Below are positions 11,393 to 23,573 of a stretch of 64,000 nucleotides of DNA, piece by piece. The notes below the pieces were generated by a model that saw nothing but the letters and a program-made list of their open reading frames with translations, did no database searches and had not been told where the DNA came from. Numbering within the stretch: position 1 is the stretch's first letter; each line of letters begins with the position of its first letter. The translations under genes were made by a program, and so were the position numbers. The DNA is taken from assembly GCA_030568195.1 (NCBI GenBank), contig JAJLTO010000008.1, positions 186,001 to 250,000 on the forward strand, read 5' to 3'. The stretch is from Dipodascopsis uninucleata var. uninucleata (taxonomy: Eukaryota; Ascomycota; Lipomycetes; Lipomycetales; Lipomycetaceae).

Positions 11393-11716
11393 TTATTTTT
11401 GCAGCCGATTGATCTCTTCTTTTAGTAGCGCCAACTCTTGCTGGAGACCAGCTGCAATACTTGATCGCGACAGTTTGACTATATATATGATGGAAGTTAG
11501 TAACATGACGATATCTGACCTAGACTTGATGTTCCCATATATATAATACGCTTTTTTACACAAGCTGCTGATAAGGTACATACTGAACACTGCGTCAAGG
11601 TTTACAAATAATTTATCTTGATCTGTACTATTTAGTGCATCCAGAGCTTGCTGTAGCTCGCTTCTCCTTTGAATATAAAACTGTAGACCCTCCTCCTTAC
11701 TCTGGCTTTGATCCAT
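11393..11716 (-). CDS. Small prefoldin beta-like / PDRG1-like protein, 2 exons
   Basis: Exons read 11716-11584 and 11478-11393, giving 72 aa. The 105-nt intron has donor GTATGT, branch TTACTAAC and acceptor TATATAG; it is a multiple of three without stops, so the unspliced frame is also open (107 aa). The spliced protein starts MDQSQSKEEGLQFYIQRR, has a central VNLDAVFIKLSRSS and ends QQELALLKEEINRLQK. Helix, short strand-like hinge, helix is the layout of prefoldin beta-type proteins, and the VFIKL hinge followed by a Leu/Glu heptad helix is reminiscent of the metazoan prefoldin-like subunit PDRG1. The assignment rests on pattern only, and the protein is short even for that family. A perfect AACCCTAA sits 185 nt upstream of its ATG. 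Confidence 0.55.
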   Translation of the reverse strand: MDQSQSKEEGLQFYIQRRSELQQALDALNSTDQDKLFVNLDAVFSMYLISSLCKKAYYIYGNIKSRSDIVMLLTSIIYIVKLSRSSIAAGLQQELALLKEEINRLQK

Positions 11717-12054
11717 CTTTTGTATTTGATTTTTAGATTGTCTATACGGTCATAAATGGTCTAACTGTAGAATTATATACCTTGTAAGGTGGGTCTGACA
11801 AGCAAGCGCTTACACTCATGAAACTGTGTTCGCGAGAGAGCTGATCAAGGAAACTCACAAAATACTCTACTGCTATAATATTCATCGTAAAAAGTTTATA
11901 TTAACCCTAATACACATAATACCCGAGATATTTAAGTATATGAAAAAGATAAACGAAGTAATCGTGAAATAATTACAGCGCGCACGCGTTGGGCCAGTCC
12001 TTACTTGGCAAAATGCGACAGAGAGCTTTCCAGGCGCAGCCCGGTAATCGCAGA
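11717..12054. other. Promoter of the prefoldin-like gene / 3' flank of the MFS gene
   Basis: 338 bases without a gene. It contains TTAACCCTAA at 11901-11910, a telobox/Tbf1-type sequence, upstream of the minus-strand prefoldin-like gene. The rest is A+T-rich with nothing recognisable. Confidence 0.5.
11901..11910 (-). promoter_or_regulatory. Telobox-like element (AACCCTAA)
   Basis: AACCCTAA at 11903-11910 matches the core bound by telomere-repeat (Myb/TRF-like, Tbf1-type) factors that act at ribosomal-protein and snoRNA promoters in several fungi. It lies about 185 nt upstream of the prefoldin-like ATG. An eight-base match is expected by chance about once per window, so this is only suggestive. 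Confidence 0.3.
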
Positions 12055-13836
12055 TCAGTTCTCAGACTTATCGTCTTCTTTTTCAATCAAACGCTGCTTC
12101 GATTTTAAGTCAACGTCTATCGAATAGTCTCTAGTGAAGAATGATAGGAAAAGGCCAAGCGCACAAAAGCCCATCAGCACTTGCCAAACAGTCTTAAGAG
12201 ACTTCGTGTATATCTCAATAACGGCTATTCTCAAAGGATTGTCGTCTGCTAAATCCTCAATAGCAGTAACAAGCGTGAAGACATCCTGAGAATAAGCTGA
12301 GGCGTTAGCGGCAAGAAGTGGATTTGCTAGAGCATAATGCTTGACTTGGTTGCTGAATATAGATCCGCAGATAGCCACTCCAAATGACTCTCCCAAGGTT
12401 CGCAAGAATGAAAATATGGCAGTACCAATACCAGCATATGCCTGATCAATGGATGCCTGAATAGCTACACCCATAGCAGGGAACAGAATTCCAGAGCCAA
12501 CACCAATAGGTATCAACAGTCCAATATTCTGTCCTACGTTTGTGTGCGTGCCAAGCAATGTTAAAATTCCGCATCCTAAGAGTGTTATAGACCAGCCGAC
12601 CCATAATATATATTTATATCGGCCAATAATATTTATAGTGATTCCAGATAACGCAGCAAATGGTGCAGTGGTAAATGACAATGGAAATGCAGCAACACCA
12701 GTAATTACAGCATTATATTTCTTCACCACCATAAAATAAATAGGAATATAGTAAACGATTCCCCACAAGATGATTCCATGATTAATAGTATTGAGGTAGT
12801 TAGTTATAGTGTTTCTATTTGCAAGGAGACGTATAGGTATAGCTGGTTCTTTAGGGACAAACCACTCGTAGATACAAAATGCAACGGTACCTAATCCTCC
12901 AAGAACAAGCGGAACTATGATGTGATAGCTATTCCACGGGAATAAAGATCCGCCAAAACTTACACCAAGTAACAGCGATGTAATAGAAGCAGTAAAGATG
13001 GCTAGGCCAATCCAGTCAATTCGTTCTAATTTTTCTCTAAATGTCTGTTTCTGCAATGTCAGTCGAAGGAAGATCTGGATCGTGACGTATGCTAATATAC
13101 ACATAGGAATATTAATCCAGAAGATCCATCTCCAAGTTGCTCCAACAGCAAAGCCTCCTCCGATAACGGGTCCGATGACAGTTCCAACTGCCCACACCAT
13201 AGACAAAAAGCCGAAGTAAGTGGGTCGTACACGAAGAGGGATCATATCGGTTATTACCACCTCAGAAAGAGCGATGAGACCACCACCCCCCAAACCCTGC
13301 ACTGTTCGTCCAGCTATCATGAGAGCCGGTGTCTTCGACCACCCTGCCATACATGCTCCCGCAAGAAAGAAACTAACAGCAAAATGAATAAAAGGTTTCC
13401 TTCCAAATATTTCTGACAATGCTGCTAGTATAGGTTGTGATACTGTGGAAGCTAACAAGAATGAAGAACCGACCCATATACCGTCTATGCTTGAACCATG
13501 TATGGAAGCAGTGAGATATTCCAAAGCCGTAACTACAGTCGTTGCGTCAAGTGATGCCATAAAGCAGAGAAGCATGAGTACACTGAGCGCAGCAAAGAGG
13601 CTCCGAGTTGGCTTAAATCGCTTCGCCTGCTTATCGCTTTCCCCATAAACGTTGCCTTCGCTCTCCTTACTTTCGTTATTTTGCAGTTCTGCTATCGTTC
13701 CAGATTCGTCAAGTTCACCTATCATTTCAATCTTTTCGGTCTGTTCGTCATATTTATTTGGCGCTTCCAAGTTATTGATTTTCACGTTTACACTATCAGA
13801 TGTGGGCTCATCTGGTTGTGATGCGATTGGTTTCAT
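12055..13836 (-). CDS. MFS drug:H+ antiporter, DHA2-type (14 TM)
   Basis: Intronless, 593 aa. A hydrophilic N-terminal tail of about 80 residues precedes many hydrophobic segments, consistent with the 14-helix DHA2 branch of the major facilitator superfamily. Visible signatures are MASLDATTVVTALEYL in the first helix, GRKPFIHFAVSFFLAG after helix 2, GRTVQGLGGGGLIAL in helix 4, and antiporter motif C in helix 5 (AVGTVIGPVIGGGF). Family members export drugs or move basic amino acids across the plasma or vacuolar membrane (Fnx/Vba and multidrug types); the sequence does not decide between these. The C-terminal tail is short and charged (EKEDDKSEN). The start ATG at 13836 is the first in the open frame. 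Confidence 0.88.
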   Translation of the reverse strand: MKPIASQPDEPTSDSVNVKINNLEAPNKYDEQTEKIEMIGELDESGTIAELQNNESKESEGNVYGESDKQAKRFKPTRSLFAALSVLMLLCFMASLDATTVVTALEYLTASIHGSSIDGIWVGSSFLLASTVSQPILAALSEIFGRKPFIHFAVSFFLAGACMAGWSKTPALMIAGRTVQGLGGGGLIALSEVVITDMIPLRVRPTYFGFLSMVWAVGTVIGPVIGGGFAVGATWRWIFWINIPMCILAYVTIQIFLRLTLQKQTFREKLERIDWIGLAIFTASITSLLLGVSFGGSLFPWNSYHIIVPLVLGGLGTVAFCIYEWFVPKEPAIPIRLLANRNTITNYLNTINHGIILWGIVYYIPIYFMVVKKYNAVITGVAAFPLSFTTAPFAALSGITINIIGRYKYILWVGWSITLLGCGILTLLGTHTNVGQNIGLLIPIGVGSGILFPAMGVAIQASIDQAYAGIGTAIFSFLRTLGESFGVAICGSIFSNQVKHYALANPLLAANASAYSQDVFTLVTAIEDLADDNPLRIAVIEIYTKSLKTVWQVLMGFCALGLFLSFFTRDYSIDVDLKSKQRLIEKEDDKSEN

Positions 13837-14761
13837 CTTGCTTAGCTAAAGCGCAATATTAAAAATGAAGTCGTTTAGTATAGAATCTAGCTTAAAAGAG
13901 CCTTTTGTGCTGACTTTGCCCTTAATATAATCTTCTCTGAAAAACGGTTTACTAGTCCACTAAGATGTGAATATTCTGCCTTTAGGCACCCGTCGATTTA
14001 TCTACTATATATTATGGCCATACCTGTACACCTTTTCTAACTCTCGATACGATATATGAATCAGCACATGCACAGCATGCCATTGCAGCCAAGATCATTT
14101 TAATTTAACGTTAGATTAATTTCCTCTGATAATGACCTATCTAGACCATTTAACAGTAGAAGATCCTTTACAGCTTCATAAATAGGGGGATTGTTAATAA
14201 CCATAGGAAATCTTTCATTTTATTTTTCCCTTAGGAGTGCTTACGACACTACAATATCTGTATCGTCTGCCATCATTGGCTGTATGATGGAGACGTGATC
14301 AACTCTCCGGGATTCTAATATACGCTGCAGATGAGCGGCGCAGTTAGCTGCAATATTAGTTATTGACTATGTCTATAGATAACATGGATGCTGTTTTCCA
14401 AATTTCAGGCCTGGTCATGCCTGTAACAGTCTGCTATTCTATTTCTCAGTCACCATTACTCGGCCAGCTTCGTATTGTTCTTGGTTCCGCCCTTATATCT
14501 ATTTTTTTAATTCCGCCCTACGATGAATTTAACAAATAGGAAATTAAGTGTGCGGAAGCACTTGTATAACTTAATATTTTACGGAAACCTTTATCATTAG
14601 CATTACCCTAGCATCTAGTGTGCTTAGTAATGGATTAGTGGTTGTGCAAGATTTCTCGACCTTCAGTACGCTCTCAGCTTGCACAACTGATATTTCTGAT
14701 CTATACACAGTACGATCTGCTGAGTATCATCATCAAGAATATCTGCACCTACTGATCGATC
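13837..14761. other. Divergent promoter region, MFS gene (-) and SSL2 (+)
   Basis: 925 bases with no ORF of note. It includes CATTACCCTAGC near 14604, a partial telobox-like string. No repeat, tRNA or conserved element recognised. Confidence 0.5.
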
Positions 14762-17574
14762 ATGGCAGAAGCACAGTCTTCAAGACCAGGCAAGTATAAG
14801 AAGATACGGTGCGAGACTAGAGTGTTGAGGAAGGTGCTGTGGAAGTACAGATATTAACGGGCCTCTGGGGGGCGAAGTCCATAATGCTTCAACGGATGGT
14901 TATACGTGGACCTGTATCTGTAGAACCTGTCTAATTGATCTTAATCTAATGAATGTTATAGTGAGGGCCGCTGCAAAACGTTCACGGGCACAGTTCACCA
15001 AGTATGATGTAGACGATCTCAGCGGTGAGGAGTACTATCAAGACTTGAGTGACGATTCTGTAGCAACTGTCGACGAAGATGACGAAGACGATACAGAATA
15101 TGGAAGTTCGGGTATGTAGTTGTGATTCTATATAGTGCTGCTCCAGCATGAGATATTTACTTACTTCTTTAGCCTTGACACATTCTACAAGAATAAGAGT
15201 GAAGCCTCCTACAGCACCAGTAGACGTTAGTACGGAGAAGGATCATTCTATGGCAAGCGAACCAATGTTCTCGGTTCCTCTTATCAATCATGATGCAGTT
15301 TCTCGCGTGTTTGGAAAGTCAGACTTTTCGTACCTCAGCTTAAAGCCAGACCACTACTCTCGTCCTCTCTGGATCAACCCTCTCGACGGTAGGATCGTTT
15401 TGGAAAGTTTCTCACCTCTGGCTGAGCAGGCCCAAGACTTTTTGGTCACAATAGCTGAGCCAGTTAGCAGACCTACTCATATCCATGAATACAAACTTAC
15501 ACCTTATTCTCTATATGCTGCTGTTTCTGTTGGACTCGAAACAAACGATATTATCTCAGTCTTGAACCGTTTATCTAAGGTGCCGGTTCCTCCTAATATT
15601 GTGGACTTCATCAAGAGCTGTACTGTTTCTTATGGGAAAGTCAAATTGGTTCTTAAACACAATCGATATTTCGTCGAGTCTGCTCATGCAGATACTCTTC
15701 AAATGCTCCTAAAAGATCCTGAAATTGGACCTCTCAGAATAGAAGGTGAAGATTACAATGGTCAAAGTAATGTTATTGGGGGACTTGTGAGAGAAAAAGC
15801 TCCTCAAATGGGCTCTTTGACTATCCCTGGAACCTCAAATCCACCTTCCAAGCAAGCCGGACAGCAAGAAAAGCAACCTGATGGTGATCAGAAGAAAGAT
15901 GGAAATCAGTCATCTGTAGAGGAGATATTCAATTCGGTGGTCGGACTAGACCAAGGGGAAGAAGATGACGACGACATGGATACAGTCCACTCGTTTGAGA
16001 TAGCTGCAGGCTCTGTCGAAACTGTCAAGAAGCGATGTCAGGAGATTGATTTTCCTGTTCTCGAAGAATACGACTTTCGAAATGATACTCGTAATCCGAA
16101 TCTTGATATTGATCTTAAACCGTCCACTCAGATTAGATCGTATCAGGAGAAGTCTCTTAGTAAAATGTTTGGTAATGGTCGAGCTCGTTCAGGTATTATT
16201 GTCCTGCCTTGTGGTGCTGGTAAGACTTTAGTAGGCATAACGGCTGCCTGCACAATTAAGAAAAGTGTTATTGTGCTTTGCACGTCATCTGTCTCAGTGA
16301 TGCAGTGGCGACAGCAGTTTTTACAATGGTGTACAATTCAACCAGAAAATATTGCAGTATTCACATCGGAGAATAAGGAAAAATTTAGAAACGAAGCTGG
16401 TCTTGTGGTTTCAACTTATTCTATGGTAGCAAATACGCGCAACAGGTCGTATGATTCACAAAAGATGATGGATTTTCTTACATCTCGAGAGTGGGGTTTC
16501 GTTATCCTTGACGAGGTCCACGTCGTTCCGGCGGCGATGTTCCGTCGTGTAGTTACAACTTTGGCGGCACATGCGAAACTCGGTCTTACTGCTACACTTG
16601 TACGAGAAGATGATAAGATTGACGATCTCAACTTTTTGATTGGTCCAAAGTTATATGAAGCTAATTGGATGGATCTCGCTAATAAAGGTCATATTGCAAA
16701 TGTGCAATGTGCTGAGGTCTGGTGTCCGATGACTACTGAGTTTTATAACGAATATCTTCGTGAGACACCTAGGAAGCGACGGTTGTTATACATCATGAAT
16801 CCCAAAAAATTTCAGGCCTGTCAATTTTTGATTAATTATCATGAAAAGCGTGGTGACAAGATTATTGTGTTTTCGGATAACGTCTACGCTCTCCAGGCTT
16901 ATGCACAGAAACTTAAAAAGTTTTTTATTTATGGAGGAACTCCACAAGCTGAGCGAATGAACATTTTACAGAACTTTCAGCTTAACCCCGAGGTTAACAC
17001 TATATTTTTGTCAAAGGTTGGAGATACTAGTATCGACCTCCCCGAGGCAACCTGCTTAATTCAAATCTCTTCACATTACGGTTCTCGTCGACAGGAAGCT
17101 CAGAGATTGGGCCGGATTTTAAGGGCAAAAAGAAGGAACGACGAAGGATTCAATGCGTTCTTTTATTCCCTTGTTTCTAAAGATACACAGGAGATGTATT
17201 ATTCCACAAAGCGTCAAGCTTTTTTAGTTGACCAGGGTTATGCCTTCAAAGTAATAACTCACTTGCAAGGAATGGAGAATCTTCCTGATTTGGCGTATGC
17301 CACTATTGCTGAACGAAGAGAATTGTTACAGTCTGTTCTTTTGCAAAATGAGGATGCCGCCGGCATTGAGCGAGGAGACGACGCAGATAACTTTGTTGGT
17401 CGCGACAGTGGATATATCAAGTCTGTAAAGAAAAAAGCCAAGCGAACTGCGGGTTCCTTGTCTAGTCTTGCTGGTGGTGACGATATGGCCTATGTCGAGT
17501 ACAATAAAAGCAAGAATAAAGAGAAGACACGTAATCCATTGATTAAGAAGTTATATTATGGGAAAAAGAAGTAA
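14762..17574 (+). CDS. SSL2: TFIIH 3'-5' DNA helicase/translocase Ssl2 (XPB, ERCC3), 3 exons
   Basis: XPB is the ATP-dependent DNA translocase of TFIIH, used in promoter opening and nucleotide-excision repair. I read exons 14762-14789, 14962-15111 and 15173-17574 (859 aa; budding-yeast Ssl2 is 843). The protein starts [20 protein letters not shown] with an acidic run in exon 2. An N-terminal damage-recognition region ([20 protein letters not shown]) is followed by motif I LPCGAGKT (about 403-410), DEVH (about 504), the RED motif TLVREDDKI, motif [14 protein letters not shown] and the C-terminal thumb region. All core helicase residues are present. Intron 1 is GC-AG (CAG|GCAAGT ... TAG, 172 nt) and is the only way I see to join the conserved N-terminus in phase. 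Motif I leucine is CTG. The gene converges on MED13. Confidence 0.95.
14790..14961 (+). other. GC-AG intron of SSL2
   Basis: After CCAG the donor reads GCAAGT, the strong exon-complementary context known for GC donors. The acceptor is GTTATAG, and a CTAAT branch-like site lies about 15 nt upstream of it. No GT donor upstream gives the phase needed to fuse MAEAQSSRP to the conserved RAAAKRSR segment. Confidence 0.75.
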
Positions 17575-18305
17575 ATGCATTTATTAAGGGGCTGAAATTT
17601 ATTAAAGAATATTTTTATTTTTGTATATAGTCGAATTTTATTATTCTTGATAATGCTTCGTTGCTTCCAACTATCTTTGAGCAAAGGGAGTCGTATAGGA
17701 AAGACAGTTTATGTAGGGACTCTATATCACTGTGAGCATATTTGTCCAGTATATGAAAGAAAAACGTTTAAATTAGTACAAACCCATTATATATTCTTGT
17801 TTCTAACTTGAAGCTCTTTGCCCCTTTATACTACATATAATTACAACGACTCAAATAATGGATTGCATTTTAACTGATTATGAAAAACAAAATCGTATGA
17901 AACATAAAAAATATAATAGCATTACCATCACCAAAACCCGAACTAAAATAATCGTTTGATATCATTTCAGAATCGCCTCTACTTGTTGCATCAACCGAAA
18001 TTCAGAAACTTAATGATAACGCCAGCTAAATATGTACTTATATACGTAAGTTCAGACATAAGCAAATAGTGAAACATAAAATGAACGTAGAGCATAGAAT
18101 AGCATATATGTGAGAGACCGTCTACACTCTACATCAAAGAACCATAATATAACAAGTAGCCAACCAAATTCATAAAATAAAAGTTGATGCCGAAATATGC
18201 GAATTCTCCTAGATACCTATAAACCAAATCATGGCATGATAAGGACGTCGAGTTGTAAAATCTTCATATTTGTTTATCGACGTATACTCTAAAACAAGCC
18301 ATTCA
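17575..18305. other. Convergent intergenic region SSL2/MED13
   Basis: 731 bases of A+T-rich sequence between two converging genes, presumably both 3' untranslated regions and terminators. No ORF, tRNA or repeat seen. Confidence 0.6.
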
Positions 18306-21300
18306 TTATAATAAGAATTCTAACAGTCGTTGCATTTTATCTACAGCAACAATGTGCCACGGTAGAGTATTGTTCCTATTATCGGTGATACCTGAATATG
18401 CTCCATAAGAGGCAAGGCTCCTGAACTGACGTAAAATATCTTCCATCAAACTTTCCCACGGCTGCCTACCATGCAAAAGAGAAACCTGGAAAACAGACAT
18501 ACGTCCATTATCGCAACCAGGTTTAACAATATATCCGCTGGCGATACTAAATCGTTCAGCAGTATCTGTCTCATCAATAGGAAGCTTATGTCGAATTAAA
18601 ACTCCATAAGCGTCGTCTTTCAAATCAATTAACATTGTGTCCTGATCTCCAATATTGGCTCCGACTGAAATTGAACTGTTATTAGCTCCTCCCGTACTTG
18701 ATGCTAGTCCAAGTCCACTAGATGAGGTTGGTGTTGCGTTAGACATTGGCGTACCGTGGTCCAAAATCATTCCCGGTGTCGTAGATGATGACCTACCATA
18801 CAAATCCAGAGGTGAGTCGGTAGGTCTCTGAGGGGTCGTTTCAGGAGTTGAGTATATATTAGAATATTGGCTAGCTAATATTTGATCTGCAGTTTCTAGC
18901 ACAGAAAGACTTGGATTGATGTCCGCACAGAAAATCATAACGCTGACGTTACCTGGTGCCAAAGAAGCAAGATTTAACCAGGCATAAATCTCATCTTGAT
19001 CCATACTGCCGACTTTTGTTATTACTAGGCGCCATTGAATAGCCAGTCTTGGTATAATCTCCATAGTTCTCTCCCATATTTCAGCGTAAACATCTTCCAC
19101 TGATCGTGGTAAACTTCCTTCCTTCGTGAGCAGAAAACAGCGAACGTTCCCAAGTTCACCATATTGATCTGACCATGCGACCGTCACAAACCGCTTATCT
19201 CGAGATCGCGCATAAGCTACATGAATGCAGGAATTCTCTAAAAATAATGCTGGAGAAGGTGTATTTGTAACCTGGAAACTGATGCTCGGAGGTCTGCTTC
19301 GGGCAACTGTAAATGCAGGGACGTGACTTTGATGAATGTTCGCTCTATTGAATTTATCATCGACACTAAGACATTTGCTATAAATAAGCAGCCCTAGCTT
19401 GACCATATCATATTGTGAAGGGACTACCAGAGTACTTTGTGATGCAAAAAATGATGCTGTTAAAATCTGAAATACCAAATTGCAGTTCGAAGACGTCGAA
19501 CTTTGAGTCATATAGCTGCTGTACTGTTTCTTTAATTGATATATGCTCTCACTTATATGTAATAAAGATGCAGGATCTGAAAATTGTGCAACTATGAATA
19601 TCAAAATATTTCTAGAGTGAGAATTAGATTCCATGGCTAAAGCATCCCCTAAACGTACACAAGTCGACCGTAAATCATCTAGAGCATCTTGGTCTGACAT
19701 AGCATTCGAATTTACAGGAACCATTCCATTCTTAAATTCACCTGCTTCCCCAAACCGAAAGCTTCCCAAATTTGATCCTTCATAAACGGGTTTCATTTTA
19801 TCCATGAAAGATGAGACCGCTGAAACCATTCCTTGTGAATTCGGAAATACCATGAAACTGGATATATCTTTCGGACCATTCAGAGGAGAGAATCCAAATA
19901 TATGCCAAAATCGTACCGACGGAGGTTGTATCTCAAGTACACTATTCATTCTCATAAGTGAAAGTTGAGGAGGTGGTATCGGAAAAACAGTTTTGACCGA
20001 AATAGAAATTGTCATAGGCACTGACGAAGCATCAATCGCAGCAGCATTTTTTGTAGTGTTAGGAGCCGTCACAGTCTCTGTATTGAGTATACTAGCGCTA
20101 TGGTCGCTTCGAGCTTCAGAATCCGATATGAGTGCATAGTCCCTTAGAGACAAAGGCTGAATTGCATCAAAAATGGATCGTAGCACATTAACAAAATCTG
20201 AGCCACAAACTGTCTGCGTAGGAAGGCGAGGCAAAAATGATTCTAAAATTCCATTATCCCAAACGATTGCTTCACACATTACTTGCAAAGCGCCTTCAAT
20301 ATCTGTCTTTGCAGCCTCTGAAGACTGCCGCTGAAATGCTTTAGTCAAAGATGAAGAGCATGGAGCTGTCACAGAAAATAGATAGTCATCCTTAAAGTTC
20401 GAGGATGTAGACAGAAGCGGCCACCATATTTGACGTGTAACATAATTCTCCGACGAAATATCCTCAGTTGGCTGTTTAGTATCGCCTCTCGAATCATCGT
20501 ATTTATCTGTATATATCGTCTTTGAATCTTTACTGATATCTTGAAAGTGTTCAAAATCATCGGAATCACTATCCGAGTCACTGTATTGATCGTCAGGTAC
20601 ATAAAACCGACCACCAATGCCATATTTATTGTCCAAGCCACGTTCGATGTTTGGATAAAATGACAATGGAGCAAACGCACTTTTTCTTTTTTGGGGAACT
20701 ATACTGGAATCAAGCTCTTCAGCGGTTACTTTCATCGGAGAAAGTGGAGGTGTAATTATTCGGTCCACGGGCTCAGGTCGGGATTCTTCTTGTTGCTGCT
20801 CTAGAATCTGAGTTTGCTGTGGTTGATTATTAAATTCCTCCGCTGTGTTAATATTTTGTTTAGCATTTTCCTTCAATATCATCGAAACGTCCATAAAATT
20901 GGTCTCTTCATGAGTTAATTCTTCCTGTTTGTTTTCGTCTAACTGCATGGGCTGACTAAGAGAGTCGCTCCCGAAGAAATCATTTTGTGAATGAGGGTCA
21001 TCAAAGAAATTGAAGTCCGCCTCAGTCACTTCTTCTGTATCATCCAGCATTAACGGATCTTCCTCATCATTCGTGCCTCTCAAATTACTTCCGACATCAT
21101 CGTTCCATTTAGGAGCCAAAGGTCCCACACCCCAGTTTGTTGTATCGGCTCTAGTAGCTTCGTTTTGTCTTTGCTGGTGTGACTGTGAAGGATCAGGAGG
21201 GGTTGGATAGATAGCAGATACGTTAGGTCGTTTCTGTCTTACCAGCTCGTCTCTAACTTTATTAGAAGGCTCGGCTTCTCGCTTTAAATATGACTGCATG

Positions 21301-22364
21301 AACATTTCTGCATCTTCTAAAGGATCACTGGCCCTGAACCATTCAAGATCAGCTTCATTATTGCCAACAGACATAGGCTGCACAAAAAAGCACAGCTCTG
21401 AGGGCCATGAACATATGGATCCAGATCCTTCAAGTTTTAGAGAACACCATTTATCCTCTTGAAATATTCTAATTCCTGAAGCAAGGAATATGTTGTGAAT
21501 AATGGTAGTAGCATCTTTCGGAACCTTAGTTTCTATTTCGCAAAATGTACAGTGGATTCCATTTGGTGCAAGAATTATCTTTGAGTTTGGTGTTGGAACA
21601 TTGTTCTCCGTGATCCTTTTGATTGGTGTCTCCTGCGCTCTAGGAACTAAAAGAAGGAGACCCGAGGGAAGAAGCCGTAGATTATATTTAAGAAGATTGT
21701 TAGAAGGTGATAGGAGGACACCACCAATTGGTATATAGTCATAATCAACAGTCAGTAGCCGAGATACAACATTATTAAATGCTCGTAATAGAGGAATATA
21801 TGGTGCTGGAAATGCTTGAGGATATGGTGAATCATCCAAAATAACTAGACCTGAAGTTATAAAAGTTCCTGTGGATATCTCTAAATTAAAATGTCTTCGT
21901 TAGTTGACCTGACTTCTAGAGCCAAATAACGTAATGTGAGCATATTTTAAGCATTATACCTTTCAGCTCAAACTCTGAACCAGGCGCAATCGGATTCTCT
22001 TTGTCATCCAGTGAAAACGTCCATAATTCCTTGTTGTGGCTAGCGACCAAAGCATTCTTTGATTTTTGTTTTAAAGACCACTCTGCTAGTAAGATCTTCA
22101 ATGGTCTAGACAAAGGATCCATAAATACACTATATCGAATTTGAGTGAACTTCCCCTATAACAAATAATAAGCGTTAGACGACTGCCATAAGCGTAAAAA
22201 ACAAAATTTATTGATCAGCAGTAATTCTACGCAAGGCAGAGAACTATAAGATCAACTCGCGAATAGAACTGTCCAGACAGATGTTCACGTTCATTCGTAA
22301 CTAGTCTTACCACTCGAAACACATTTGAGAAGTTCTTTTCTGGAGACAGAGACATTGTGCTCAT
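18306..22364 (-). CDS. SSN2: Mediator kinase-module subunit Med13 (Srb9/Ssn2), 3 exons
   Basis: Med13 links the Cdk8 module to core Mediator and represses or tunes transcription. I read exons 22364-22311, 22155-21960 and 21880-18306 (1274 aa). The N-terminal Med13 domain is rebuilt across two introns: SNVFRVGKFTQIRYSVFMDP, then SLKQKSKNALVASHNKELWTF and STGTFITSGLVILDD. A long acidic, Asn/Gln/Ser-rich middle (about 260-480) is followed by the C-terminal half with PIPPPQLSLMRMNSVLEIQ, a VAWSDQYGELGNV segment and IDLKDDAYGVLIRHKLP near the end. Introns: 22156-22310 (donor GTAAGA) and 21881-21959 (weak donor GTATAA, branch CAACTAAC). An alternative in-frame ATG lies at 22355. It is shorter than many Med13 proteins but complete at both ends. 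Confidence 0.88.
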
Positions 22365-23573
22365 AACCTCGAGTTCTGATACATATATGCGGTATTATAT
22401 GAAATAGTTGAGATCTAATATAAAATATAGCACTTTTTACACTGCTAGCTAAAACAGTACAATACTGCACTCACTGAAAAGAAAGAAACTCTCTATCATA
22501 ACAGGCGGCAAATGCCAAATTGCTGTACTTCACTACTCAGTGATGATAAGCTCTATATATATCCCACGAAAAGTATTATTTGCAAAATATTGTTGCTGTA
22601 TGAAAGCTATTGTAAATACGTAAGTAGTTTGAATAATTAAATCTACTTGGCGACAAGCAGACCCGCTGATTAACAAATCGTAAGATATCCGGATGTAGGG
22701 GAGTTCAGCTAAAACATAATATTATCGATATAAGAGCCGAGTGGATTCGATTTGATATCCTCCTTACTCGATTCTGGTATAAAGATTGACTGTCTATTGA
22801 AAATTTCGCTGGTTTTCGTTCTCGAATCTCACTGCTGATGTACTTTCATCTACCTTTTCTGACATTCACACTCTTATAAAGCTAAATTGTAATTAGTAAA
22901 AAAATTCGCCAGCTCTCACATCCCATCAGTCTGGTAATAATGCTAATAAATTGATTGCTAGAAATTACATACATCAAAGTTTAACAAGTGCGAACAGGTT
23001 TTCCTTATGATATTCCAAGGAATTTAGTGACAGAATCTGATTGGAATCCGGCTAAACTTATCTGGCGAGGATAGTATATTCCATATAATTTGTGTTTTTG
23101 TTAAGTGAGAGAGAAGGGGAAAGCGCGATGATCAAATGAGATCATACAACGGCACAGAATATTACGGCAAGGCAAGAAAGTACTACTTATCTCTCATAAT
23201 CGAAATATGAAATATAGAGAGCCCAGAGTAAGAATATTGGACCGTTCGCTCGACAAGTTATTCGTGCTCAAATGCTAACTTCTAGTTAACTTCCGATATG
23301 ATGCACTGTGAAAGACACAGTAAGCTAAACAAAGAGAGTTGGAATCATTTTCTGCTACGAATCTATTATTCTATATCTAGATTGTATGATAATATGACAG
23401 ATATTGATATTATCTGAAGATTACGCTTTACGAATCATATGACAATAAACAAAGCAGTAGCAAGGATTCTTAAGCTTAAGACTATGTAATGTATATATTT
23501 ATAACCTTTAACATCTCCACAGAAATGTGGAGCTTACATGAATACCAATTAATTTAAGGGAAAATCATTTGAT
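22365..23573. other. Intergenic region, MED13 promoter and complex I gene 3' flank
   Basis: 1.2 kb of A+T-rich DNA with no ORF above 60 codons that I would defend. No tRNA, repeat or recognisable regulatory element. It presumably contains the MED13 promoter at its left end. Confidence 0.5.

Noticed and set aside
11184-11546. 120-codon plus-strand ORF
   Set aside because: Mostly antisense to the prefoldin-like gene and its 3' flank; no domain.
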